45,680 nt of DNA from DAOPZC01 sp035353175 (GTDB taxonomy: Bacteria; Verrucomicrobiota; Kiritimatiellia; RFP12; UBA1067), in contig DAOPZC010000041.1 in the NCBI GenBank assembly GCA_035353175.1, forward strand, positions 1 through 45,680, read 5' to 3'. Positions 15,997 through 23,757 of the stretch are shown in pieces (within the stretch, counting starts at the first letter, position 1; each line of letters begins with the position of its first letter). The notes beneath the pieces were generated by a model. That model saw only the letters and a list, made by a program, of their open reading frames with translations, did no database searches and was not told where the DNA came from. Both the position numbers and the translations under genes were made by a program.

Positions 15997-18123
15997 ATGA
16001 AAAAAAGCACCGCCGCCTGTTTGTCCTTGCTGTATGTGGCATACGCTCACGCACAGATCACTAATCAGCCCCCTGTCGATCTGGGGACCATCCTGGTCGA
16101 GGGGTCCCCGGTTTCGAAGTACCGCGCCGAGACGGTCTCGACCGCCACTCTGTTCGATGCCAAACCCGAAGAGCTTCCTCAGACGGTCGACGTGCTGACG
16201 GAAGACTTTATCGACGAGATGAATCCGACGGACCTGCACGACCTCATGCGCTATGAGCCCGGCATTTACACGGGCGGCAAAAGCGTGCTCGACGCTTCGT
16301 CCGGCTCCTACACGCTGCGCGGCAAAGGCGGCAGCGAGGCCATGTTGGACGGCACGCTTCCGCTGGCGGGCCCCATGGGTGTCTTCATGGATCCCACCGC
16401 CTTCGAGAGCATCGAGATCGCGAAAGGCCCCGTCGGCTCCACCATCGGGGGACAGACGGCGAGCACCAGCGGGTCGGGCGGCTCGATCAACCTCATGCTG
16501 AAGCAACCCCGACAGGACGCAGACTTCATGAACGTCATGACGCGCGCGTCGTTCGGCGCGGACAGCCAGCGCTACCGTCTCGGCTACGACATCAACGAGA
16601 ACGTGGTCGATGACAAACTGGCCGTGCGCCTGCCCGGCAACATCGAATATGGCAAGCCTTACTGGATGCCGGATTCGTACCGGTGGCGCGAATCCTTTTA
16701 CATCGCGCCGTCTGTCCTCTGGAACATCCGGGACGACTTGCGCATCGGCTTCAACCTCACCTTACAGTACACCGACCAGCCGGGCTATCAGGGCATCCCG
16801 ATGTACAAGGGCGAGCCTTTGACGGGTTACGGCTGGGAGTCCGACCTGTCAAGTTCGCGCATGCGCGACATCTACATCGGGGCGACCGTCCAGTCCTATG
16901 TAGAGTGGGACGCGAACAAGGTGTGGACGTTGCGCACCGGCGCCGGCGTTTCGCAGGCGGACGTGGAGTTCGAGCACATGGGCTCGTCGGCGTTCGCGAA
17001 CACCTCGGTCGCGACCACCGATCCCAGCTACGGCACGATCAACACGTCGCTGACGAAACGCTATGATCATCAGGAAGGCGACATGCGGTACCGCCGATAC
17101 AACGCGTATGAGCGCGCCACCGCGACCTTTGACACGGGGCCGCTGGAGCACCAGATGGTCTTTCAGGGCGACTGGTCGCAAAAGGAATCCCGGGGCCGCA
17201 GCTACTTCGCCTCGACCGCGGACCTGAACGAAGGCTCACTCATCGACACGAAGACGGCGACCGAGTCCGAAGTCCACAAATACGGTTTCTTGGCACAGGA
17301 TTATCTTTCGTGGTGGAAATTCCGCCTGCTGGGCGGTTGCCGGTTCGATGAGCACCAGAACGACAGTGGCGATACGGGTGAGGCCGTCAGCCCCCGCACG
17401 GGACTCTCCTTCCTGCCGACGGAGTGGCTGGTCTTTTTCGGCAACGTGTCGCTGACCGAAGCGCCGAACCTCGGCTATCAGAAGAGCGCTGCGGAGTATC
17501 TGACGTCTGACTGGCGGGCGACCCAATACGAGACCGGCGTCCGCGTCTCGCCGGTCGACACGCTCTGGCTTTCGGCCTCCGTATACAAGATCGAACAAGA
17601 GAACATGCCGACGTTGATCGATGGCTCGACGCTCTATTACGAGGAGGAGGGCAAAAATGAGTCGCAGGGCTTCGAGCTTTCCATGACCGGCAACATCACC
17701 GAGAACTGGTCGCTCTTCACGGCCTATGCCTATAACGAGTATGAGGACCTGTCTTCCGCCGCGACGGTCAGGAAATTCGACCGCTATCCGCCGCACGCCG
17801 TCACCGCATCGACCTCTTACCGGATCGAAACGGGGCCGCTCGACGATGTCGTGCTCGGCTTCGGCTATCGGTACCGCCACAAGAGCCTGCACACGATGCG
17901 CGGCAGCTACATCGGCGAGAACTTCTACAGCGACGAATCACACGTGTTCGACGGCTCGGCAGACATCCCTTTGCGCAAGTTCGGGGGCCCCAAGAACGTG
18001 ACGCTGTCCCTGGCCGTCAAAAACATCTTTGACGAGCAGTACATCGAATCCAACCGGCACTACTACCAGTGTTTCGCCGGCGATCCGCGCACGTTCGAGA
18101 TTGCGCTCCAAGCGAAATTCTGA
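15997..18123 (+). CDS. TonB-dependent outer-membrane receptor
   Basis: A 708-residue outer-membrane beta-barrel receptor powered by TonB. The signal peptide is MKKSTAACLSLLYVAYAHAQ. A TonB-box-like TILVEG follows (about residue 31), then the plug domain (about 50-170) with LPQTVDVLTEDFIDEM, DLMRYEPGIY, YTLRGKGG and FESIEIAKGPVGSTIGG. The rest alternates amphipathic strands and ends in FEIALQAKF, the aromatic C-terminal residue expected for barrel assembly. The plug style is closest to siderophore-type receptors, but its position next to a sugar permease and glycosidases leaves a glycan ligand possible. GGAGAG precedes the ATG at 15997; the frame is open further upstream but overlaps the permease region. 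It is divergently oriented from the permease operon, so the two may share control. Confidence 0.9.
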   Translation: MKKSTAACLSLLYVAYAHAQITNQPPVDLGTILVEGSPVSKYRAETVSTATLFDAKPEELPQTVDVLTEDFIDEMNPTDLHDLMRYEPGIYTGGKSVLDASSGSYTLRGKGGSEAMLDGTLPLAGPMGVFMDPTAFESIEIAKGPVGSTIGGQTASTSGSGGSINLMLKQPRQDADFMNVMTRASFGADSQRYRLGYDINENVVDDKLAVRLPGNIEYGKPYWMPDSYRWRESFYIAPSVLWNIRDDLRIGFNLTLQYTDQPGYQGIPMYKGEPLTGYGWESDLSSSRMRDIYIGATVQSYVEWDANKVWTLRTGAGVSQADVEFEHMGSSAFANTSVATTDPSYGTINTSLTKRYDHQEGDMRYRRYNAYERATATFDTGPLEHQMVFQGDWSQKESRGRSYFASTADLNEGSLIDTKTATESEVHKYGFLAQDYLSWWKFRLLGGCRFDEHQNDSGDTGEAVSPRTGLSFLPTEWLVFFGNVSLTEAPNLGYQKSAAEYLTSDWRATQYETGVRVSPVDTLWLSASVYKIEQENMPTLIDGSTLYYEEEGKNESQGFELSMTGNITENWSLFTAYAYNEYEDLSSAATVRKFDRYPPHAVTASTSYRIETGPLDDVVLGFGYRYRHKSLHTMRGSYIGENFYSDESHVFDGSADIPLRKFGGPKNVTLSLAVKNIFDEQYIESNRHYYQCFAGDPRTFEIALQAKF

Positions 18124-18146
18124 CCTCCGGGCGAGCGGAGCGGTTC

Positions 18147-18692
18147 TCAGGCGGAAACGGCCCGGGCGGCCGCCCCCGCCTTTTTCAGACGCATCCGCTC
18201 CACGGTCAGGCGGAGGATGGTGGTCACATTCACGATGGCGATGATCGCCTCCAGCACCGTTCCGCCGATCGAGCCGCTCAGCCCGTTGTTGACCAGCCAC
18301 AGCAGCGTGCAGACCAGCAGCACAATCCGCATCAAGATGCCGCGCATGCGGAAAATCGCCACGGTGGCCAGGCACGACGCCGTGACCGGCAGCCAGCCCG
18401 TGACGCTTTTGGCGAACGTCGCGCCGATCACGACGTTGACGGCGATGAACACCGCGATCCAGAAGGGCGCGCGGGTCTTGATCGACGTCAGGTTGCGCAG
18501 GCACGAGACCCCCGCGCTGCCCGAGGCCGGGTAGTTGCCCAGCAGGATGAAGTGCACCACGTAGGCGATGCTCTCCGCGGCGATCAGCACCTTCAGGCGC
18601 GTGTCGCTCTTCTGCAGAAACGCCGCGACACCGAGAACCAGCGCCACGTAGCCCAAGATCTGAGCCGGCGTGAAAAATGAACCCGCCATCAT
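18147..18692 (-). CDS. YgjV-like inner-membrane protein
   Basis: A 181-residue integral membrane protein with about six hydrophobic helices: ILGYVALVLGVAAFLQ, VLIAAESIAYVVHFILLG, APFWIAVFIAVNVVIGATF, WLPVTASCLATVAIF, MRIVLLVCTLLWLVNN and VLEAIIAIVNVTTILR. The short helices and the FLQKSDTRLK loop match the YgjV family of inner-membrane proteins, whose function is unknown. GGAGAG precedes the first of two adjacent ATG codons. It converges with the TonB receptor, leaving 23 bases between stops. The next gene on the same strand ends 64 bases upstream of this start. No functional link to either neighbour is evident. Confidence 0.75.
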   Translation of the reverse strand: MMAGSFFTPAQILGYVALVLGVAAFLQKSDTRLKVLIAAESIAYVVHFILLGNYPASGSAGVSCLRNLTSIKTRAPFWIAVFIAVNVVIGATFAKSVTGWLPVTASCLATVAIFRMRGILMRIVLLVCTLLWLVNNGLSGSIGGTVLEAIIAIVNVTTILRLTVERMRLKKAGAAARAVSA

Positions 18693-18756
18693 GCCACTCT
18701 CCAGAAATGAAAAGTGCGTATGATGCGGGTTTTCGCACCCGTTGTCGAGCGCTACG

Positions 18757-21705
18757 TCATTGAACGGTCAAGCCGCCGGTCTCGTCTTGTTTGCGCACCA
18801 GCCAAAGGATCGGCGGGACCGCCATGGCGACGCACAGGGCAAAGGCGAATCCGACGCCCTGCAGTATCGTCAGCCACGGGATGCTGAGCGAAACCGGCAG
18901 GCCGCCGAACGTCATCCATGCCCGCGTCCAGCCGGTGAAGGTCCAGCCGATACAGAAACCCGAGATGAGGCTGAGCACAATGCCGCAGGCGCCGGTCATC
19001 AGGGCTTCGCCCAGCAACAGCCGCCCCAGCTGGTTGCGCGTCATGCCGACCGCGCGCATCACCGCGATCTCTTTGGCCGACGCCTGGAACGAGGCGATCA
19101 GCAAGGTGATGATGCCGGTTGAGAGGACGACCAATGACCAGAACGGCACGCGCGCCATGTCGCCGATCAAGTCGGCGCCATGGGCGATGGTCCCATCCGC
19201 GATCTCGTCGCGGTGGTGCACCCGCACGGTGTTCTCGTCGTCAATGCGGATCGCTTTGCGGATCTCCGCCTCCAAGAGCTGGCCCGCAGGCAACGCGCCC
19301 TTCTTGCTGTATTCCTTGCTCAGATTCAGCCAGAGAAACTTCGTGGTCCCCTCGTTGCCGCTGAGGCGGCGCGCGTCCGCTTCGCTGACGAACACTGGCC
19401 CCATGGTGCCTCCCGGCATGTTGTTCTGTCCGCGCAGCTGCGCGCGCGAGGTGACCAGATGCCAGTTCAGATCAACGACGCCCGCGATCTTGAAGGTCTC
19501 CGTCTGAACGGGGATGCCCGCGGTACCGGGACCCGTTTCCGGGGCGCCGCGGCCGCCGCCGAAACCGCCGGGACCTCCTGTGCCGGGACGTCTCCCCCTG
19601 CGGCCGCTGCGCATCGGCGGCCGCTTGATGACGCTGAGGTCATCGCCCACGGCAAGGCCCGTCTCGCGGGAGAACATCTTGGTGATGAGGCACGCCCCGC
19701 CTTTCGAGAGCGCGTCGGCCGCTGCCTGACGCCTTCCCGCGGCGAAGCGGAAAGGTGCCAGCGGCTGTTCGCCGCCGAAAGCGGTTTGGGGCTCAACCCC
19801 CATCAGAAGGATATTGGGGCTGATCGGCAATTTGCCCGAAACGCGCGCCACCCGCGCGGTGAGCGCGGCCGGCAGGAAGAACTGCGCCGCCTCGATGTTC
19901 AGGCAGCGTCCGCGGTCCACGCCTTCCAGCTTGGCCACTTTGTCCGCCGCGTCTTTTGCGACGCCGTTGGGCAGCACCGACACGATCACGTCCGGGAACT
20001 CTTTGCTCGGGATGAACGGCGCCATCATCGAAGACCCCCAGATGTGAATCGCCGAGAACGAGCCCAAGCCGACCGCCAGCGTGATCACCATGCCTGCGGT
20101 GCGGGAGAAGTGTCGGCTGATGCGGCGGTGCAGCAGCTTGGGATCAAGCCCCAGCACCGCGCTGACCGCCCGGCCGGTCAAACGCTCGACGAGGCGCACG
20201 AAGAACGGCAGGAACAAAAACAGGCCAAGGAAATGCAGCGGCATGCCGACGGTCAACAACAGCACGCTCCGGGTCATGGCCGAGATGGGCATCGGCAGCG
20301 CGAAGACCAACATCGGGAAAAGCAGCACGAAGCCCAGCCAAGGCGACCGCCGGGTCGACCAGCGCGGGGCCGAATCCGCGTCTTGATCCTCGACCAGCAC
20401 ATCCAGCGGCCGGATGCGCATGGCGCGGCGGCACGGCCAGTGCAGGCTCACGGCGGTGATCACGGCCACGCCGAGGGCGGAACAGACGGGGGTTATCCAT
20501 CCCAGCACCACGCCTTCGGGAAAGGCCTCCACCGTGCGGCTCACGAAAATGGTCAGAATCGCCCAGCCGCCGAGCACGCCGACGACCCAGCCGCAGAGGG
20601 CCATGACCAATCCCTTCAGCATGACCACATGGGCCACCTGCCGGACTGTCATGCCCGCGGCGCGCAGCAGGGCCAGCACGCGGAGCTTCTGCTCGACGCC
20701 CACGGTCAGCGCATTGACCAGCATGCAGAGCGCGGTCAGGACGGATAAGGTCAGCAGCAGGGGGGCCTGCCGTTTGAAGTTCTGCAGCTGGTCGCTGGCG
20801 TACTGTGATTCGATCTCGCGGCGTTCAACGGCGTTCAGCGTGGCGGGGACGATTTCGGGAGCCGGTCGCGGCTCCTGATTTGCCTCCGCAGGCGGACGCC
20901 CGGGAGCGGCGTTCCGGCTTGGCGCGCCGGCCTGGGGCGTGTTTTTTTCGACGATGGCCTTGACGGCGTTCGCGCCGGAATCTCCGCGCAGTTTGCAGAG
21001 CAGCAGGTTCGGCCGGGGATCAAACGTCCCGCCTGAGGACTGCTGCATTGCGCCGAGCGTGGCAAACGCCGTCGGGAAACCGTTGACCGTTTCCTTAAAA
21101 GCGATGTGTGCGCCGATTTTGGCCGTGACGGTACCGTACGGGGTGATCATCACCAGCGACGAGCCGAGCGGCGGCAACGGCAAACGGCGCCTTTCGAAAA
21201 TGGCCGAACAGACGGCGACCACGGGCTCCGCGCTGGCGGGATCGGGCCAGGTGCCGGTGACGTTCGACTCGGCGTAGGGACAGCCCGAGGTCGGGGCCAG
21301 CACCAGGGAGGCCATCAGCGGCGGCCCCTGCATCACCCGCCCGTCCGGGCGGAAGTCCAGCGTGGTGCGGATCACCTTGCACGGCAGCGTCTCCTCGACG
21401 CCGGGCAGCGCCTGTATGGACGCGACGACAGGGGGCGGAATGCACGCCATCATCTGCTCACGCGACGGGCGCATCATCGCGCCCATGGCCTTGCGGTCCA
21501 TCTTGACCCCGACCTGGCCGGTCGAGACCCAGCAGGCGTAGGGGGCGGTCATGCGCCGGACCTTCTCGCGACTTTGGCCCATCGAGGTCGTGGTCAGACC
21601 GAGCGACCAGACCACCAGGCCTGTGGCGGCCGCGACACCGAGGGTGGCGGTCGCGAACCGCATCGTGTCGTGTTGCAGACTCTTTAAAACCAGTTTGACG
21701 ATCAT
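18757..21705 (-). CDS. MacB/FtsX-type ABC transporter permease, two FtsX domains
   Basis: A 982-residue inner-membrane permease of the type-VII (MacB/LolCE-like) ABC superfamily, expected to move lipids, lipoproteins or peptides by mechanotransmission. It has an N-terminal membrane segment (about 17-40), a periplasmic domain (about 45-310), and a first FtsX block of helices (about 315-440, with RVLALLRAAGMTVRQVAHVVMLKG). A second anchor and periplasmic region follow (about 455-850), then a second FtsX block (about 860-975, with EIAVMRAVGMTRNQLGRLLLGEAL). Two low-complexity linkers stand out: a Pro/Ala-rich one near 270-290 and an Arg/Gly/Pro-rich one near 695-730. The ATPase gene lies 13 bases upstream on the same strand, so the two form one transporter operon. 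The cargo is unknown. Confidence 0.9.
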   Translation of the reverse strand: MIVKLVLKSLQHDTMRFATATLGVAAATGLVVWSLGLTTTSMGQSREKVRRMTAPYACWVSTGQVGVKMDRKAMGAMMRPSREQMMACIPPPVVASIQALPGVEETLPCKVIRTTLDFRPDGRVMQGPPLMASLVLAPTSGCPYAESNVTGTWPDPASAEPVVAVCSAIFERRRLPLPPLGSSLVMITPYGTVTAKIGAHIAFKETVNGFPTAFATLGAMQQSSGGTFDPRPNLLLCKLRGDSGANAVKAIVEKNTPQAGAPSRNAAPGRPPAEANQEPRPAPEIVPATLNAVERREIESQYASDQLQNFKRQAPLLLTLSVLTALCMLVNALTVGVEQKLRVLALLRAAGMTVRQVAHVVMLKGLVMALCGWVVGVLGGWAILTIFVSRTVEAFPEGVVLGWITPVCSALGVAVITAVSLHWPCRRAMRIRPLDVLVEDQDADSAPRWSTRRSPWLGFVLLFPMLVFALPMPISAMTRSVLLLTVGMPLHFLGLFLFLPFFVRLVERLTGRAVSAVLGLDPKLLHRRISRHFSRTAGMVITLAVGLGSFSAIHIWGSSMMAPFIPSKEFPDVIVSVLPNGVAKDAADKVAKLEGVDRGRCLNIEAAQFFLPAALTARVARVSGKLPISPNILLMGVEPQTAFGGEQPLAPFRFAAGRRQAAADALSKGGACLITKMFSRETGLAVGDDLSVIKRPPMRSGRRGRRPGTGGPGGFGGGRGAPETGPGTAGIPVQTETFKIAGVVDLNWHLVTSRAQLRGQNNMPGGTMGPVFVSEADARRLSGNEGTTKFLWLNLSKEYSKKGALPAGQLLEAEIRKAIRIDDENTVRVHHRDEIADGTIAHGADLIGDMARVPFWSLVVLSTGIITLLIASFQASAKEIAVMRAVGMTRNQLGRLLLGEALMTGACGIVLSLISGFCIGWTFTGWTRAWMTFGGLPVSLSIPWLTILQGVGFAFALCVAMAVPPILWLVRKQDETGGLTVQ

Positions 21706-21718
21706 GGCAACGTCCGCC

Positions 21719-22462
21719 TCACTTCTTCATCGTTTCCAGATAGCGTGCCGACACCAACGCCGCATCGTGGTCCGTGTCGAAGCCATCGACGAAACGTCCG
21801 TCCTTCAGCAGGTGCACGCGTTTGGCGGTGGCGGCCACGACCGGATCGTGGCTCACCATCAGGATCGTGCATCCCTCCTCCTCGTTCATCTTGCGCAGCA
21901 GCTCGCAGAAGGCGCGTCCCGCCGGGGAGTCGAGGTTGCCGGTCGGCTCGTCCGCCAGCACGAGGTCCGGCTTAGTCACCAGCGCGCGCGCAATCGCCAC
22001 GCGCTGCCGCTCACCGCCGCTCAGCTTGAGCGGCACATGCGACCGCCGGTGCGTCAGGCCGAGTCGCGCCAGCAGCGCCTCGATCTGGGCGGCGTCCGGC
22101 GTCTGCCGGTCGAGCAGCAGCGGCAGGGCGATGTTCTCTTCGGCCGTGAGCGTGGGGATCAGATTGAAGTCCTGGAAGATCAGCCCGATGCGGCGCCGCC
22201 GGAAGCAGGTGACGTCGTGGTCGCTCAGCTCGCGGATCGAAGTGCCGCCCACACGGATCACGCCGCCATCCGCTGCGATCAGCCCGGCCAGCAGATGCAG
22301 CAGCGTGCTTTTCCCGGAGCCGCTCGGCCCCATCACGGCGTCGAACGCGCCCCGCTGCAGCGAGACGTTCACGCCGTCGAGAACGGTGACCCGTCTCGCG
22401 CCCTCGCCGAACCCTTTGCTCAGGCCCGACACCTCTAACGCCATCGTTTCCTCGTCCGCCAT
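21719..22462 (-). CDS. LolD/MacB-type ABC transporter ATPase
   Basis: A 247-residue cytoplasmic ATPase that powers the adjacent FtsX-type permease. All motifs are present: Walker A GPSGSGKS (45-52), Q-loop IFQDFN (about 95-100), signature LSGGERQ (147-153), Walker B LVLADEP (167-173) and a switch His in LMVSHDP. The ATG at 22462 is favoured because AAGGAAG lies upstream; an in-frame extension to 22594 would cross the start region of the divergent gene at 22587. Thirteen bases separate its stop from the permease start. It leads the operon and faces the squalene-cyclase-fold gene across a region containing a dyad. Confidence 0.94.
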   Translation of the reverse strand: MADEETMALEVSGLSKGFGEGARRVTVLDGVNVSLQRGAFDAVMGPSGSGKSTLLHLLAGLIAADGGVIRVGGTSIRELSDHDVTCFRRRRIGLIFQDFNLIPTLTAEENIALPLLLDRQTPDAAQIEALLARLGLTHRRSHVPLKLSGGERQRVAIARALVTKPDLVLADEPTGNLDSPAGRAFCELLRKMNEEEGCTILMVSHDPVVAATAKRVHLLKDGRFVDGFDTDHDAALVSARYLETMKK

Positions 22463-22504
22463 GCGCTTCCTTCCTCTCCCGTTGAGTGATCGTACAAGAG
22501 AACG

Positions 22505-22522
22505 CCGACAATCCTCTGTCGG
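22505..22522. promoter_or_regulatory. Dyad between divergent genes, possible operator
   Basis: CCGACA (22505-22510) and TGTCGG (22517-22522) form a perfect 6-6-6 dyad about halfway between the divergent starts at 22462 and 22587. The position suits a repressor or activator site controlling the ABC transporter and/or the secreted protein. A leader hairpin is the alternative. No regulator gene is adjacent. Confidence 0.35.
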
Positions 22523-22586
22523 TTCATTCTTTGGCGTCGCTGAACCGGACCTTCCCCTCCGCCGTTTAATCGGGTGGAGGTTATCT

Positions 22587-23732
22587 ATGCGCATGCTGTG
22601 TTTCTTAGTCGCTGCTTCGATCTTCAGTTGCCCGTCCCTGCGCGCCGCGGAGGCGGCGTTGACCGACGCGCTTCAGAAAGAGGCCCAAACCGCCATCGCC
22701 AAAGGCCTGGCCTGGCTCGCCGCCAACCAGAAGCCGGACGGCGTCTGGTCGGACGAAAAGAATCCGGCTATGACCGCCCTGCCGCTGTGGGCCTTGGCCG
22801 CGTCCGGACAGGCGCAGTACACGTCGCAGGTCGACAAGGCCGTCGCCTTCATCCTCTCCAAGGCGCAGCCCGACGGCGGCATCTACGTCCCGGATCCTCA
22901 GCGCGGCGGCGCAGGGCTGGGCAACTACAACACCTCGCTCTGCATGATGGGCCTGCACGCCACTGGCCGCAAAGACGTGATCCGCGCGATCCAAAAGGCC
23001 CGCGAGTACACCGCCGCCACCCAGCTCATCGGCGCCGACGAACACGCCGGAGGATTCGGATATGACCGGGGCGGCCGCCGCCACACCGACCTCACCAACA
23101 CCGGCATGGCGCTCGACGCCATGCGCCGTACCCAGAGCGTGGAGGACCTGCGCCCCTCCGGCGAGAAGCGCGCGGATCTCAACTGGGATGCCGCGCTGAA
23201 GTACGTCGAGAACATGCAGCAGAAAGACGGCGCGGACAAAGGCGGTTTTCTGTACACCAAATCGTTCGCGCCGGGCGGCAATCCCAACGCGGGTGGGGCA
23301 CAACGCGGCGGACAGGGGGGCGGCGAACGGGCCCGCCCGCAACTGCGGTCCTATGGGTCGATCACCTATGTCGGGCTGCTCTCGATGATGCACACCCGGC
23401 TCACGCGGAGCGATCCGCGCGTGACGTCGGCGCTCGACTACTGTACGAAGCACTGGACGCTGGACGAGAACCCGGGCCAAGGCGGGCAGGGAATCTATTT
23501 CTACTACAACATTCTGACGCGCGCCCTGAGCGCCGCCAACGTGGAGGCCATCCCGCAAGCGGCGGGCGGCTCCCTCGCCTGGCGCGAAGCGCTGATCCGC
23601 AAAGTGATCAGCCTTCAGCGGTCGGACGGCTCGTGGATCAACGAGAACAACCGCTGGTGGGAGAACGACCCCGTGCTCGTCACTTCCTACAGCCTGCTCG
23701 CCTTGGAGTTTGCCAGTGGCATGACGGAATGA
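22587..23732 (+). CDS. Secreted squalene-cyclase/prenyltransferase-fold repeat protein
   Basis: A 381-residue protein with signal peptide MRMLCFLVAASIFSCPSLRA. It is built of alpha/alpha-barrel repeats of the prenyltransferase/squalene-oxidase type: GLAWLAANQKPDGVW, AVAFILSKAQPDGGIY, GFGYDRGGRRHTDLTNTGMAL, ALKYVENMQQ and a last VISLQRSDGSWINE. The cyclase DXDD acid motif is not seen, so this is a fold relative and not a triterpene cyclase. A Gly-rich linker (about 228-250) interrupts the repeats. GGTGGAGG sits 6 bases before the ATG at 22587; the frame is open from 21774 but that part is antisense to the ABC ATPase. Similar secreted proteins are common in planctomycetes and relatives. Function unknown. 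Confidence 0.83.
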   Translation: MRMLCFLVAASIFSCPSLRAAEAALTDALQKEAQTAIAKGLAWLAANQKPDGVWSDEKNPAMTALPLWALAASGQAQYTSQVDKAVAFILSKAQPDGGIYVPDPQRGGAGLGNYNTSLCMMGLHATGRKDVIRAIQKAREYTAATQLIGADEHAGGFGYDRGGRRHTDLTNTGMALDAMRRTQSVEDLRPSGEKRADLNWDAALKYVENMQQKDGADKGGFLYTKSFAPGGNPNAGGAQRGGQGGGERARPQLRSYGSITYVGLLSMMHTRLTRSDPRVTSALDYCTKHWTLDENPGQGGQGIYFYYNILTRALSAANVEAIPQAAGGSLAWREALIRKVISLQRSDGSWINENNRWWENDPVLVTSYSLLALEFASGMTE

Positions 23733-23757
23733 CGGCCGCAGCCGGCACGGAAAGGCT

